Positions 34,514 to 44,583 are shown, numbered from the stretch's first letter. The stretch is DNA of 64,000 nucleotides from Photobacterium sanguinicancri (GCF_024346675.1 NZ_AP024851.1:434001-498000), one strand, 5' to 3'. Notes: generated from the sequence alone by a model not told the origin. Program-made: numbers and translations.

Positions 34514-35730
34514 TCAAGACATTAACTAAAACCTTAGTGCTACCTTTAGGCGTCGCACTTGGCCTTGCTTTTAGTAGCAATATCGCCACCGCAGGTGAAC
34601 AACTGTCGCAATATACGGCGGGCAAAGTTCAGCGTGCACATCAATTGCAGCAGGACGAAAAAACAGCAGAAGCGATTGCGTTATTAGCGGGTTTAACGCC
34701 GTCAAAAGCTTACGATAAAGCTTTTGTTCAACGTATGCTCGGGGTTTTTTATTGGCAACAGGGTAATACTAAACTAGCGATTAGCAATTTAACTCGAGCG
34801 GTTGATAGTGGTTTGTTGCTCGATGAACAAGCGTGGATCACTCAACGTATGCTGGCTGATATCTTGTTATCGAATGAAGAATTTAAACAGGCGCTACCGC
34901 ATTACTACGCGTTAACCAAGTCTATCCCTGAGAATCAAAAAGCCGATGAACTGTGGCTACGTATAGCGCAGTCTCACTATCAGCTTGAAGATTGGAAGCC
35001 GGTATTATCTGCGATCAAGCGCTATGAAAGCCTACATCGTAAAGATGAAGTTCAGCCGTTAACAATCAAGTTGGGGGCACAGCTTCAGTTGCAACAATGG
35101 AAGTCATCATTACCAACTTTACAGCGCTTGATTATCTTAGAGCCGAATAAGTTGGTTTGGTGGCAACAAACGGCTGGGATTCAATTACGTCTGAGCCGTT
35201 CAAAAGATGCATTAGCTACTTTAGCGTTGGCTAAACGCCAGGGTGTCGAGTTGAGTCAGCAAGATCTTCGCACTTTAGCACAGCTTTATGCTCAGCAAGG
35301 TATTCCTGAACGAGCAGCTAAGTTATTAGCTGAACTTGATAATGCGCAAGCGGATGCTCAGCTGTTAGCCGATCAAGCCTCTTATTGGCAAATGGCGAAA
35401 GAGTGGGATCAATCTATTCGGTATTGGCGTTTAGCGGCGGCCAAAAACAATAAGCACCGTTGGGCGCTGGCACAGTTGCTATTGCAAGAAGGTAGGCATA
35501 AAACGGCATTGAAAGAGCTCGATAAAGTGTCAGGACGAAAATCAGATGTCGAGTTAGCGCGGGTACGTGCTTACTACAAACTGGAATCGTTTGAACAAGC
35601 ACTCATTCATGCTAAACGTGCCAACAATATTAAAGCGAGTCCTGCGTCAAAAAGCTGGATTAAGTATTTAACGCAGATGCGTAAAATGCAGCAATCACAA
35701 GTGAATGAGCCACAACTGACAGCAATTTAA
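34510..35730 (+). CDS. Periplasmic TPR protein of the TonB2 operon
   Basis: A 406-residue protein with a signal peptide (cleavage near ATAG, residue 29) and about eight to nine tetratricopeptide repeats across its length (for example VQRMLGVFYWQQGNTKLAISNLTRAVDSG). A TPR gene ends TonB2 operons in Vibrio. It probably provides a protein-binding platform in the periplasm for the energising complex or for receptors. It is translationally coupled to tonB2 and followed by a strong hairpin. Confidence 0.85.
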   Translation: MIKTLTKTLVLPLGVALGLAFSSNIATAGEQLSQYTAGKVQRAHQLQQDEKTAEAIALLAGLTPSKAYDKAFVQRMLGVFYWQQGNTKLAISNLTRAVDSGLLLDEQAWITQRMLADILLSNEEFKQALPHYYALTKSIPENQKADELWLRIAQSHYQLEDWKPVLSAIKRYESLHRKDEVQPLTIKLGAQLQLQQWKSSLPTLQRLIILEPNKLVWWQQTAGIQLRLSRSKDALATLALAKRQGVELSQQDLRTLAQLYAQQGIPERAAKLLAELDNAQADAQLLADQASYWQMAKEWDQSIRYWRLAAAKNNKHRWALAQLLLQEGRHKTALKELDKVSGRKSDVELARVRAYYKLESFEQALIHAKRANNIKASPASKSWIKYLTQMRKMQQSQVNEPQLTAI

Positions 35731-35804
35731 TAGCAAGCGTCCTTTCTATCTTGTGCTTATGTAATAAAAGCACAGTTAACATCATCTCTGTTTGTATAAC
35801 TTCT

Positions 35805-35836
35805 GAAGCTCCCTCGACACTTGTCGGGGGAGCTTC
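35805..35836 (+). terminator. Terminator of the TonB2 operon
   Basis: A near-perfect 15-bp stem, GAAGCTCCCTCGACA with TTGTCGGGGGAGCTTC; the downstream T run is weak (ACGTTTATTT). Confidence 0.7.
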
Positions 35837-36203
35837 ACGTTTATTTGAGATAAAATGTAACACCAATGGAAAAATCAGACCTAAATCATAATTGAGAACT
35901 TTATTATTAACGGCAAGCTAGAGACTAAACGTCTTAAATGTTTTCGCTTAATATTAAATCGCCAAATGTTAGCGTTATGTATACAGAGTGATCTGTTTTC
36001 GTTTCATTTCTCTTGTTTTAGTTTGTTTAAATTACGTCAGACTTTCATTTTAACATCTTGTTAACGCCGCGATATCCGTGTCATTACCTTAATGTGCCCC
36101 TGTCACACATTGTAAGTATCTTCCAGTTTGTCCTTGTCTAATCCCCTATATTCCCTTCATCGAATCTCCAATGCTCTACACACATAATAAAGGATTGATA
36201 ACG
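35837..36203. promoter_or_regulatory. Control region of the sugar ABC operon
   Basis: About 365 A/T-rich bases with no gene. The promoter of the binding-protein gene must be here. A TGTG/TCACA pair near 36092-36110 has the wrong spacing for a good CRP site. AAAGGA provides the ribosome binding site. Confidence 0.4.
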
Positions 36204-37178
36204 ATGAAAAAGGTTTTGTTCAATGTTGCTGCCCTTACACTTGCTTTAGCTACGGCAGGCGTTCAGGCAAAAGACTATGAAATTGTGAACGTCGTGAAGG
36301 TGTCTGGTATCCCATGGTTCAACCAAATGAACAAAGGTATCGATCAAGCAGCTGTTGATTTTGGCGTGAATGCGCGTCAACTTGGCCCATCAACCCCAGA
36401 TCCTGCTCAGCAAGTTAAGATCATTGAAGATCTGATTGCGAAAGGGGTAGATGCAATCACAGTTGTACCTAACGATGTGACGGTTTTAGAGCCTGTATTT
36501 AAGAAAGCTCGTGAGAAAGGCATTATTGTCCTAACTCACGAATCACCAGATGGCCACAGTGCAGACTGGGATATTGAAACCATTGATAATCAAGCTTATG
36601 CCAAAGCAACCATGGATGAGCTTGCTAAAAATATGGGCAAGAAAGGCGGATATGCGGTGTACGTTGGCTCGTTAACTGTACCATTACATAACAACTGGGC
36701 AAACTTAGCGATTGATTACCAAAAAATGGCTTACCCAGATATGTATGAAGTGACCAGCCGTATGCCGGTTGCAGAGAGCATTGATGCATCATATGCAGCG
36801 ACCAATGACTTAATGAAAGCGCACCCAGATATGGCGGGTATCGTTTCTTATGGTTCACTAGGCGCTATTGGTGCGGGTGAAGCGATTAAGAAGAAACGTG
36901 CTAAGAACAAAATGACCACAGTCGGCATCATGATGCCAAGTCAGGCTGCACCATATTTGATGCGCGGTGAAATTGATAAAGGTTTCTTATGGAACCCAGC
37001 GGATGCGGGCTATGCCATGGTTGCTGTTGCTAAGCAAATGCTGGATGGCAAGAAAGTGGCTGACGGTGTGACTATCGACAACCTTGGTGTGGCAGAAATC
37101 GATAAAGAAAAACGCGTGATCAAGTTTAACAAAATCCTTGAAGTGGATAAGTCAAACGCACGTGAATTAGGTTTCTAA
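36204..37178 (+). CDS. Periplasmic sugar-binding protein (RhaS/LsrB-like) of an ABC importer
   Basis: About 324 residues with a signal peptide ending GVQA (residue 22). The mature protein is a cluster-B type I periplasmic binding protein: two Rossmann-like lobes, with VKVSGIPWFNQMNKGIDQAAVDFG, then VDAITVVPNDVTVLEPVFKKAREKGIIVLTHESPD and GIMMPSQAAPYLMRGEIDKGFLWNPADAGYA. It resembles the rhamnose/autoinducer-2/pentitol group. The ATG at 36204 gives a normal signal peptide; the frame opens earlier at 36171. First gene of the five-gene sugar operon. Confidence 0.88.
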   Translation: MKKVLFNVAALTLALATAGVQAKDYEIVNVVKVSGIPWFNQMNKGIDQAAVDFGVNARQLGPSTPDPAQQVKIIEDLIAKGVDAITVVPNDVTVLEPVFKKAREKGIIVLTHESPDGHSADWDIETIDNQAYAKATMDELAKNMGKKGGYAVYVGSLTVPLHNNWANLAIDYQKMAYPDMYEVTSRMPVAESIDASYAATNDLMKAHPDMAGIVSYGSLGAIGAGEAIKKKRAKNKMTTVGIMMPSQAAPYLMRGEIDKGFLWNPADAGYAMVAVAKQMLDGKKVADGVTIDNLGVAEIDKEKRVIKFNKILEVDKSNARELGF

Positions 37179-37202
37179 CCGATATTTCTGTAAACCTTAT
37201 AC

Positions 37203-37225
37203 AGGGCAGTGCAATGCTGCCCTTT
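37203..37225 (+). other. Intercistronic hairpin after the binding-protein gene
   Basis: GGGCAG, loop, CTGCCC then TTT, between binding-protein and ATPase genes. Such hairpins protect the upstream mRNA and cause partial termination, giving excess binding protein over membrane parts. Confidence 0.65.
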
Positions 37226-37240
37226 AGCTGGAAATCCATC

Positions 37241-38734
37241 ATGTCAAACGAAGCATTCATTACCTTAAAACGTGTATCCAAACACTTTGGTTCCGTTAAG
37301 GCCCTTGATGGCATCAACTTAACCTTTAATAAAGGGGAAGTGCATTGTCTTGCAGGAAAAAACGGTTGCGGAAAAAGCACGCTATTTAAAGTTATCTCTG
37401 GGGTTCATGCACCTGAAAAAGGGGCAGAGATTATCCTGGATGGTAAAAGCTATTCTCAGCTAAATCCGCAACAATCCATTGAGCACGGTATCCAAGTTAT
37501 TTACCAAGACTTATCTTTGTTTCCCAACCTGACTGTCGCTGAAAATATTGCAGTACAAGACCACATGGCTTGGACCAAAGGCCTTGTTAAGCAATCTCGT
37601 TTGAATACTATTGCGCAAACAGCGATGGATAAAGTGGGTGTCTCGCTACCGTTAACCAAACGTGTAGAGCAACTGTCGATTGCAGAATGTCAGTTGGTTG
37701 CTATTTGTCGTGCCATGGCTTCAGACGCCAAGCTGGTGATCATGGATGAACCGACAGCTTCGTTAACCCGTACTGAAGTGAATAATTTAATAAGCGTTGT
37801 TGCTGATCTTAAGTCTAAAGGCATCACAGTGGTGTTTGTTAGCCACAAGCTTGATGAGGTAATGGAAATCTCTGACCGTATAACGGTTATTCGCGACGGT
37901 AAAACCATAGGTACCTACCCAGCAGAAGAGATGAACAGTGATGAACTGGCTTTCTTGATGACAGGACAGCGTTTTGAATTTTCGCCATTGGGAGAGTACA
38001 AGCAACAAGGCGAAGTGAAGCTTGAGGTCAATAATCTAACCAAAAAAGGCCAGTTTGATGATATTAACCTGCAAGTACGTGCTGGTGAGATCGTGTCGAT
38101 AACGGGTTTACTTGGCTCTGGTCGTACAGAATTATGTTTAGCGCTATTTGGTATGACGAAGCCCGATAGTGGTCAAATAAAAGTGAATGGTAAACCGGTG
38201 GCGTTTAGCTCAAATAGAGATGCGATTGAGCACGGTATTGGTTACGTGTCAGAAGACCGAATGAGCACAGGGTTAGTCATGGAGCAATCGATCCAAGACA
38301 ACACAACCGCGACGGTTTTACCTCGATTAAGAAAACAAAATGGTTTCCTCGACCACGTTAAGGCGACCCATTTAGTTAAAAAGCTTATTTCTTCGTTATC
38401 AATCAAAGTTGCCGATCCTATGTTACCTGTGACGAGTTTATCGGGTGGTAATGCGCAGCGTATTTCTATCGCAAAATGGATTGCCGCAGAGCCTGAGGTA
38501 TTAATCCTCGACTCCCCAACGGTTGGCGTTGATATTGCGAATAAAGAAAGTATTTACCAGATAGCAAAAGATCTCGCGTTGAAGGGGATGGCAATCATTA
38601 TGGTCAGTGATGAAATTCCTGAAGTGTTTTATAACAGTCACCGTGTGATCGTGATGAAAGATGGACGTTTTTCTCATGATTTTCATCCAGTAACATCGTC
38701 AGAAAAAGAGATCATGGAGGCCGTCAATGCGTGA
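37241..38734 (+). CDS. Sugar ABC transporter ATPase (RbsA/XylG type, two ATPase domains)
   Basis: About 497 residues with two tandem nucleotide-binding domains. Domain 1 has Walker A GKNGCGKSTL (around residue 45), a variant signature EQLSIAECQLVAICRA and Walker B LVIMDEPTA. Domain 2 has the reduced Walker A TGLLGSGRTEL, signature SLSGGNAQRISIAKW and VLILDSPTVGVD, as in ribose-type transporters. The ATG at 37241 (MSNEAF) lies after the hairpin and is preferred to 37214. It overlaps the next gene by eight bases. Confidence 0.92.
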   Translation: MSNEAFITLKRVSKHFGSVKALDGINLTFNKGEVHCLAGKNGCGKSTLFKVISGVHAPEKGAEIILDGKSYSQLNPQQSIEHGIQVIYQDLSLFPNLTVAENIAVQDHMAWTKGLVKQSRLNTIAQTAMDKVGVSLPLTKRVEQLSIAECQLVAICRAMASDAKLVIMDEPTASLTRTEVNNLISVVADLKSKGITVVFVSHKLDEVMEISDRITVIRDGKTIGTYPAEEMNSDELAFLMTGQRFEFSPLGEYKQQGEVKLEVNNLTKKGQFDDINLQVRAGEIVSITGLLGSGRTELCLALFGMTKPDSGQIKVNGKPVAFSSNRDAIEHGIGYVSEDRMSTGLVMEQSIQDNTTATVLPRLRKQNGFLDHVKATHLVKKLISSLSIKVADPMLPVTSLSGGNAQRISIAKWIAAEPEVLILDSPTVGVDIANKESIYQIAKDLALKGMAIIMVSDEIPEVFYNSHRVIVMKDGRFSHDFHPVTSSEKEIMEAVNA

Positions 38735-39725
38735 TCGTATTTGTTTAAATTGGGCTGCTTTAATCAAGCGCCACGAGTTTTATCTCGCTGCTCTAATTGG
38801 TTTAATGGTTGTTGGTTTAGGTGTGAGTTCAGAGGACTTTCTAACCTTAGGCAATATCTTCGATATGTCAGTAAGTTCGGCCATTTTGGGCATCATGGCT
38901 TGTGGACTGTTTGTTGTTTTGATTGCGGGCGGGATTGATATTTCATTTCCAGCAACCGCCGCAATTGCGCAGTATGTGATGGCGACGTATGTACTGTCGA
39001 TTGGTGGCAACTTCTTTATCGCATTTTTGATTGCAGCAGCCGTGGGCATGTTACTTGGTCTTATTAATGCCGCATTGGTGTATAAGCTCAAAGTGCCAGC
39101 CATTATCATCACGATTTCAACACTGAATTTGTTCTTTGGCTTACTGATTTACTTTAGCAATGGCGCTTGGCTATACGGTTTCCCTGATTGGTTTATGGAT
39201 GGCGTTGAGTTGTTCAGCTTTGTGGGTAGCGATGGCTACGATTATGGGCTTTCACTGCCAATCATAACCTTGGTTGCTGTTGTTTTATTTACGTCTTTCT
39301 TAATGTCTAAAACCCGTCTTGGACGCCAGATTTATGCGATGGGCGGTAATGCCGATGCTGCAAGTCGAATTGGTATTAATTTATTCGGCATTCATTTGTT
39401 TGTATACGGCTACATGGGCGCACTTGCTGGTATTGCTTCTGTTGTCCAAACCCAAATCACTCAATCAGTGGCGCCAAACTCGTTAATGGGTTTTGAGCTT
39501 ACCGTACTTGCAGCCGTGGTATTAGGCGGAACAAGCATGACAGGTGGTAAAGGAACACTAATGGGGGTGGTTCTTGGGGTGGCATTATTAGCCATTATGA
39601 AGAACGGATTAACATTGCTCGGTGTTCCATCTTATTGGCATGCGGTTGTTACTGGTCTCATCATTGTATTCAGTATCAGTATGACGGCACTGAATGAAAA
39701 GAAACAAGCATTGCAGGGGGCATAA
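38727..39725 (+). CDS. Sugar ABC transporter permease 1
   Basis: A 332-residue inner-membrane permease of the ribose/xylose (BPD_transp_2) family with eight to ten helices. The coupling region and C-terminal hallmark GFELTVLAAVVLGGTSMTGGKGTLMGVVLGVALLAIMKNGL are intact. It pairs with the next gene, since this transporter class uses a heterodimer here. Overlaps flanking genes at both ends. Confidence 0.92.
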   Translation: MRDRICLNWAALIKRHEFYLAALIGLMVVGLGVSSEDFLTLGNIFDMSVSSAILGIMACGLFVVLIAGGIDISFPATAAIAQYVMATYVLSIGGNFFIAFLIAAAVGMLLGLINAALVYKLKVPAIIITISTLNLFFGLLIYFSNGAWLYGFPDWFMDGVELFSFVGSDGYDYGLSLPIITLVAVVLFTSFLMSKTRLGRQIYAMGGNADAASRIGINLFGIHLFVYGYMGALAGIASVVQTQITQSVAPNSLMGFELTVLAAVVLGGTSMTGGKGTLMGVVLGVALLAIMKNGLTLLGVPSYWHAVVTGLIIVFSISMTALNEKKQALQGA

Positions 39726-40684
39726 TGGATCAGGTATTGAACGCATTAAAACTACCGACTGATAGAAATATCCGTTATTTATTAGTTATTTTAGCCAGTA
39801 TTATTGCCATCATGGCTATCGCGAGTGGGGACACTTTTTTCTCGATAGCAAATTTACAATCGATGTCATCGCAAATGCCATTACTGGGAATGTTAGCGCT
39901 CGCGATGGCGGTATGCATGCTAACTGGTGGTATTAACCTTTCTATCATTGCAACAACCAACGCGTGTAGCCTAGTGATGGCAAGTATTATCACCATGGCG
40001 CCCGATAATGTCATGGTACTGCTATTAGCCTTAGTAGCTGGTTTAATTACTGCGATTGTTATTGGCTTACTCAATGGTGCTTTGATTGCTTATGTCGGGG
40101 TTTCGCCAATATTAGCAACACTTGGGATGATGACATTAATCAATGGTCTCAATGTGCTAATTTCTGGCGGCAGTGTGATGTCTGGATTCCCAGAGGCATT
40201 ACTGGTGATCGGCAATGGCTCGATATTGGGCATTCCTATGCCGTTGTTCCTCTTTGTCTTTTTCGCAATTGGTTTATGGGGTTTACTTGAGCATACCAGC
40301 CTTGGACGCACTATTTACTTGATGGGCTCGAACGAGAAAGCAACGCGTTTCTCTGGTATTAACACCCAAAAGGCAGTGCTGTATGTCTATGCTATTTCAT
40401 CGATTCTTTGTTGGGTTGCTGCCCTTGTCATGATGGCGAAATTCAATTCAGCAAAAGCTGGTTACGGCGAGTCTTACTTACTGATTGCTATCTTAGCATC
40501 GGTACTTGGGGGGATTAACCCTGATGGTGGTTTTGGCCGAATCATAGGTATTGGCTTGGCATTGGTTGTATTACAAACGTTAGAAAGTGGCTTGAACTTA
40601 CTTGGTGTCAGCAGTTATCTGACAATGGCTCTTTGGGGGGGCATTTTAATTCTATTCATTACCCTGCAAAAACGTAAAGCTTAG
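39725..40684 (+). CDS. Sugar ABC transporter permease 2
   Basis: A 319-residue permease of the same family as its neighbour. It has [46 protein letters not shown] near the C-terminus and [17 protein letters not shown] in the middle. The presence of two different permeases is typical of LsrCD, RhaPQ and pentitol systems rather than homodimeric RbsC. TAATG overlap with permease 1. Confidence 0.92.
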   Translation: MDQVLNALKLPTDRNIRYLLVILASIIAIMAIASGDTFFSIANLQSMSSQMPLLGMLALAMAVCMLTGGINLSIIATTNACSLVMASIITMAPDNVMVLLLALVAGLITAIVIGLLNGALIAYVGVSPILATLGMMTLINGLNVLISGGSVMSGFPEALLVIGNGSILGIPMPLFLFVFFAIGLWGLLEHTSLGRTIYLMGSNEKATRFSGINTQKAVLYVYAISSILCWVAALVMMAKFNSAKAGYGESYLLIAILASVLGGINPDGGFGRIIGIGLALVVLQTLESGLNLLGVSSYLTMALWGGILILFITLQKRKA

Positions 40685-40697
40685 TGGAGAGAGCAAG

Positions 40698-42332
40698 ATG
40701 AGTATTTATTTTATTGGCGTTGATGTTGGTAGTGGCAGTGCAAGGGCGGGAGTTTTCGACGCCTCTGGTCGAAAACTCGGGGAAGCAAAACGCGACACAG
40801 AAATGTTTAAACCTCGTGCAGATTTTGTTGAACAATCGTCAGAGAACATCTGGCAAAGTGTGTGTATGGCAGTAAAAGATGCTGTCTCTAAAGCGAATAT
40901 TGATCCAGTCCAAGTCAAAGGTATTGGCTTTGATGCAACCTGCTCACTGGTTGTGCTTGATAAAAAAGGGTTACCACTCACGGTGAGCCCAACAGGTCGC
41001 AGTGAACAAAATATTATTATGTGGATGGATCACCGTGCAATTGCGCAGGCTGAGCGGATTAATGCAACTGAACATCCAGTATTGGCTTATGTTGGCAACC
41101 GTATTTCACCTGAAATGCAAACGCCTAAGTTACTTTGGCTAAAGCAAAATATGCCAAATACATGGTCTCAAGCTAAGTACTTTTTTGATTTACCTGATTT
41201 TCTAACATGGAAAGCAACGTTTGATGATAGTCGTTCGCTTTGCTCTACCGTGTGCAAATGGACGTACCTTGGCCATGAAAATAAATGGGATACGCACTTT
41301 TTCGAGCGTATTGGGTTAGAAGATTTATTGGCTGATGATGCAAAAGCCATCGGTAATGTGATTAAACCAATGGGTGCCCCGGTAGGTGAAGGTTTAACGG
41401 CTCATGCAGCCAATGATTTAGGTTTGATGCGTGGTACGCCTGTTGGCACATCAATTATCGATGCTCATGCTGGTGGTATTGGTGTGTTAGGCGCTGCGGG
41501 TATGACGGGTGAAACGGCAGACTTTAATAAACGCTTAGCATTAATTGGTGGTACATCATCGTGTCATATGGCCGCGTCAAAAACAGCGCGTTTTATTGAT
41601 GGCGTGTGGGGAGCTTATTACGGTGCGATGATCCCCGATCATTGGCTAAATGAAGGTGGTCAGTCTGCCACTGGGGCATTAATTGATCATGTGATTACGT
41701 CGCATCCACTTCATGACCAATTGAAATCGCAAGCAACAGAAGAGGGAACGACGGTTTATCAACTACTCAATGATCACTTATTGAAGCTAGCAGGTACCAA
41801 AGAAGACATTGCGTTTTTAACAAAAGATATTCATGTGTTGCCTTATTTCCATGGTAACAGGTCGCCACGCGCAAACCCTAACCTAACAGGTACAATGACA
41901 GGGTTAAAAATGTCGAAAACAATCGATGATATGGCGCTGGCATACCTAGCGACAATTCAGGCGATAGCATTGGGTACTCGACACATCATTGAGGTGATGA
42001 ACCAAGCAGGGTATGAGATTGATACCATCATGGGTTGCGGTGGTGGTACTAAGAACACGATTTTCATTCAAGAGCATGCTAATGCGACAGGGTGTGTGAT
42101 GGTACTCCCTGAAGAGAGTGAGGCCGTGTTATTGGGCTCTGCAATGCTTGGCTCGGTGGCGTCTGGTTTTTATTCGGATATTCCTAATGCCATGAATGCG
42201 ATGAGTCGTATTGGACGTGCTGTCACACCACAAACCGATAGAATTAAGCGTTTCTACGATATGAAATATCAAATATTCCATCAAATGTATGAAGACGATA
42301 TGAAGTACAAACAGCTAATGTCTGAATTCTAG
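40698..42332 (+). CDS. FGGY-family pentulose kinase (D-ribulokinase-like)
   Basis: A 544-residue sugar kinase. N-terminal FGGY domain: [18 protein letters not shown] binds ATP phosphate, and [11 protein letters not shown] and WMDHRA are typical of the D-ribulokinase/FGGY subgroup. C-terminal domain: [29 protein letters not shown]. It should phosphorylate the sugar brought in by the adjacent importer, feeding pentose phosphate metabolism; D-ribulose is the best guess and other pentuloses are possible. Last gene of the operon, 13 bases after permease 2. No isomerase, epimerase or regulator is linked. Confidence 0.85.
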   Translation: MSIYFIGVDVGSGSARAGVFDASGRKLGEAKRDTEMFKPRADFVEQSSENIWQSVCMAVKDAVSKANIDPVQVKGIGFDATCSLVVLDKKGLPLTVSPTGRSEQNIIMWMDHRAIAQAERINATEHPVLAYVGNRISPEMQTPKLLWLKQNMPNTWSQAKYFFDLPDFLTWKATFDDSRSLCSTVCKWTYLGHENKWDTHFFERIGLEDLLADDAKAIGNVIKPMGAPVGEGLTAHAANDLGLMRGTPVGTSIIDAHAGGIGVLGAAGMTGETADFNKRLALIGGTSSCHMAASKTARFIDGVWGAYYGAMIPDHWLNEGGQSATGALIDHVITSHPLHDQLKSQATEEGTTVYQLLNDHLLKLAGTKEDIAFLTKDIHVLPYFHGNRSPRANPNLTGTMTGLKMSKTIDDMALAYLATIQAIALGTRHIIEVMNQAGYEIDTIMGCGGGTKNTIFIQEHANATGCVMVLPEESEAVLLGSAMLGSVASGFYSDIPNAMNAMSRIGRAVTPQTDRIKRFYDMKYQIFHQMYEDDMKYKQLMSEF

Positions 42333-42364
42333 CGTTACCCTTCATTCTCTGCCTTCCTTGTTAT

Positions 42365-42390
42365 AAGCCGCTGCTCAGCGGCTTTTTTTT
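42365..42390 (+). terminator. Terminator of the sugar ABC operon
   Basis: AAGCCGCTG, CT loop, CAGCGGCTT, then a T run of eight. Confidence 0.9.
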
Positions 42391-42412
42391 ATCCAATGTA
42401 AACATTGTAAAT

Positions 42413-42453
42413 TGAATCACAATGAAAATTATTATCACTTAAAATGTGATTCA
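42413..42453. repeat. Inverted repeat embracing the Fur box
   Basis: TGAATCACA (42413-42421) and TGTGATTCA (42445-42453) are perfect 9-bp complements with 23 bases between, and the Fur core lies exactly between them. A second dyad, CAATGT-AA-ACATTG, lies just upstream (42394-42407). Confidence 0.8.
42423..42437. promoter_or_regulatory. Fur box of the PepSY/DUF2271/metal ABC cluster
   Basis: TGAAAATTATTATCA matches the 7-1-7 Fur core at 13 of 14 defined positions, 43 bases upstream of the first gene. It predicts repression by iron. A Zur or Mur site would look related, so the metal is not certain. Confidence 0.7.
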
Positions 42454-42480
42454 TTCTGATTTACCACTGAAACGTAATTG

Positions 42481-43107
42481 ATGCTAAAGAATAAAACAGT
42501 GCAGCTATGGTCTCGTCGACTGCATATCTACATTTCCATGGCCTTACTGCTTGTCGTGCTGTTTTTTGCCATTACGGGCATCACGCTAAATCGCCCACAC
42601 TTATTTGTGAAAAGTCAGCCTGATATTACAGAAATAACGTTAGCTATCCCCGAATCATTACTGCATTCAGAAAAAGGGCAGTTCAGCCCCGATGAAGCGC
42701 GTTTACTGACTTATTTAACAAAAGAAGCGCAGGTATCCGGTCAACCTTCTGGCTTTAATGTTTACCGTGATATTGAAGACGGTGAGCTGATTGAAGGCGA
42801 AGTCGCAGTGGATTTTAAAGGCCCTGGTTTTAATTCGGCAGTTTTCATCGATATGACAACCCAAGAAGCTGTGATTGAAAAAACACATTATGGCTTAGTA
42901 GCGGTGCTGAATGATTTACACAAAGGCCGTAATAGTGGGGAAGTCTGGCGCTGGTTTATTGATATTACCGCCTTATTAATGGTGTTTTTCGTTCTTACTG
43001 GCGTGTGTCTACTTATTCCTAAAAAGAAAACGTTAAAAACGTCGTTGAAATGGATGACGCTAGGTACAGCAGTCACTTTATTTATCTTTTTTGTTGCAGT
43101 GCCTTAA
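42481..43107 (+). CDS. PepSY-type membrane protein
   Basis: A 208-residue protein of the PepSY-associated transmembrane group. Helix 1 (about 15-38; LHIYISMALLLVVLFFAITGITLN) carries the early His typical of these proteins. A periplasmic PepSY-like domain follows (about 40-150), ending in the conserved YGLVAVLNDLHKGRNSG with further His. Then come two helices. Relatives act beside periplasmic flavin or haem redox proteins and in ferric reduction. It opens the nine-gene cluster behind the Fur box. Start at the ATG 42481, after an in-frame TTG. Confidence 0.85.
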   Translation: MLKNKTVQLWSRRLHIYISMALLLVVLFFAITGITLNRPHLFVKSQPDITEITLAIPESLLHSEKGQFSPDEARLLTYLTKEAQVSGQPSGFNVYRDIEDGELIEGEVAVDFKGPGFNSAVFIDMTTQEAVIEKTHYGLVAVLNDLHKGRNSGEVWRWFIDITALLMVFFVLTGVCLLIPKKKTLKTSLKWMTLGTAVTLFIFFVAVP

Positions 43108-43198
43108 TGGGCGTTTATTCGGTCAATACCGCTCTGCAATCGTAATGCTTCACCTTAACTCTATAGAGTTAATTGCTTCATATATCAAGGATTATCTG

Positions 43199-43729
43199 AT
43201 GAATTTGGCATTAAAAACCGTGTTGAAATCTAGCGCACTTGTTGCTGCATTATCAGCACCATTAATGGCACAAGCAGCACCAATACCAACAAACGCCCAA
43301 ATGGATGTGGAGTTTGAAATACCTTACATCAAGGCGTCGCCATATGCGCGCCCTTACGTCGCAATTTGGATTGAAGATGCTAACCGTAAACCTGTTCGCA
43401 CCATTGAGCTGTGGGTTGGTAAAGATGAGTGGCTAAAGGATTTACGCAGTTGGTGGCGCAAAGTAGGGCGTTACGATCGCGAACTGGTTGATGCAGTGAC
43501 GTCTGCAACCCGTACTGTCGGTGAATACCGTTTCACGTGGGATGGATTAGATGATTCAGGTCAGCGTGTCGAGCAGGGCGAATACACATTTTATGCTGAA
43601 TCTGTGCGTGAGCACGGTGGCCGTAGTGTTATTCGTCAAAAACTGAATCTAGCAGATAAAGCTTTCAAAATAGACATTAAGCCAGCAGTGGAAATTGGCA
43701 ACGTCGTGCTGACATACAAAATTAAATAG
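43199..43729 (+). CDS. DUF2271 periplasmic protein
   Basis: A 176-residue exported protein with signal peptide ending AQAA (about residue 23). The body matches DUF2271: PYVAIWIEDANRKPVRTIELWVG, WWRKVGRYD, VDAVTSATRTVGEYRFTWDGLDDSGQRVEQGEYTFYAES. The VTSATRT segment resembles the D-x(2)-S/T-G-A-T/S type motif used for covalent FMN attachment, though the match is loose. DUF2271 proteins occur with PepSY proteins. The ATG at 43199, preceded by AAGG, is the real start; the frame opens at 43091. Confidence 0.85.
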   Translation: MNLALKTVLKSSALVAALSAPLMAQAAPIPTNAQMDVEFEIPYIKASPYARPYVAIWIEDANRKPVRTIELWVGKDEWLKDLRSWWRKVGRYDRELVDAVTSATRTVGEYRFTWDGLDDSGQRVEQGEYTFYAESVREHGGRSVIRQKLNLADKAFKIDIKPAVEIGNVVLTYKIK

Positions 43730-43746
43730 GACTTAAGAGAACAATC

Positions 43747-44583
43747 ATGATCAAAAATAACAAAATGAAAGCGGCAGCACTTGCTTGCACTGTATTCGCT
43801 GGTTTAGCGGTTTCTGCTGTTGCAAATGCACACCCTCGTTGGATTCTGCCATCTCATTTCACCGTATCAAAAGAGGGTGGTGATTGGTTGACATTTGATG
43901 TAACGGCTTCGCACGGCACCTTTGTTTTTGATAAGCCTGCAGGCAGTGAGTCAGCGCAAGTATTGATGCCAGATGGTCGTTTTGAGCGTCCAAACTTTGT
44001 GATTCGTGGCAAGCGCCGTTCTATTTTTGATTTCCACTTTTCAGAAGAAGGTACGCACAAAGTTGCGGTAAATAACGAACCATCATACTGGACAGAATAT
44101 AAAGCGGGTCGCCGTGACACAGTTAAGTGGGCAAAAGCATCAAAAGCTGAGCGCGAAATGCTGCTTCCTGAAAAGGCGCGTGACGTTGTCACTAAAATCA
44201 GTTTTACCCGTGCTGAATCTTACATCACTGTGGGTAAGCCAACGCAAAAAGCATTGGAAATTGAAGGTAAGCTGCTTGAGCTAAAACCCATTACACACCC
44301 AGCAGATATTGTTGAAGGCGAAGAAGTGACATTCCAAATGTTCTTCAATGGTGAGCCTCAGAAAGGTGTAACTGCCGACATTACGCGTGAAGGTAGCCTT
44401 TACCGTAACCACCAAGAGCAAATCGAAGTGGAAAGTGACAAAGACGGTTACATCCGTTTTGTTCCTGAACATGCTGGACGATACCTAATGCGTGCACATT
44501 ACAGTGGTGACCTTAAAAACCACCCACTAGCAGACAAAGCTGGCGTGAATGTTCACCTAACATTTGAAGCGGTTCTTCAGTAA
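43747..44583 (+). CDS. DUF4198 periplasmic protein
   Basis: A 278-residue exported protein with a signal peptide ending ANA (about residue 28) and a mature N-terminus HPRWILPSHFTVSKEG, a His-led start typical of DUF4198. Beta-rich, with a second Ig-like part near the C-terminus (EEVTFQMFFNGEPQKGVTADI). Family members are found beside nickel, cobalt, iron and zinc uptake genes and are thought to bind metal in the periplasm. It lies 17 bases after DUF2271. Confidence 0.85.
   Translation: MIKNNKMKAAALACTVFAGLAVSAVANAHPRWILPSHFTVSKEGGDWLTFDVTASHGTFVFDKPAGSESAQVLMPDGRFERPNFVIRGKRRSIFDFHFSEEGTHKVAVNNEPSYWTEYKAGRRDTVKWAKASKAEREMLLPEKARDVVTKISFTRAESYITVGKPTQKALEIEGKLLELKPITHPADIVEGEEVTFQMFFNGEPQKGVTADITREGSLYRNHQEQIEVESDKDGYIRFVPEHAGRYLMRAHYSGDLKNHPLADKAGVNVHLTFEAVLQ

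Noticed and set aside
36088..36112. CRP site upstream of the sugar ABC operon (TGTG ... TCACA)
   Set aside because: The half-sites are one base too close for the consensus spacing.
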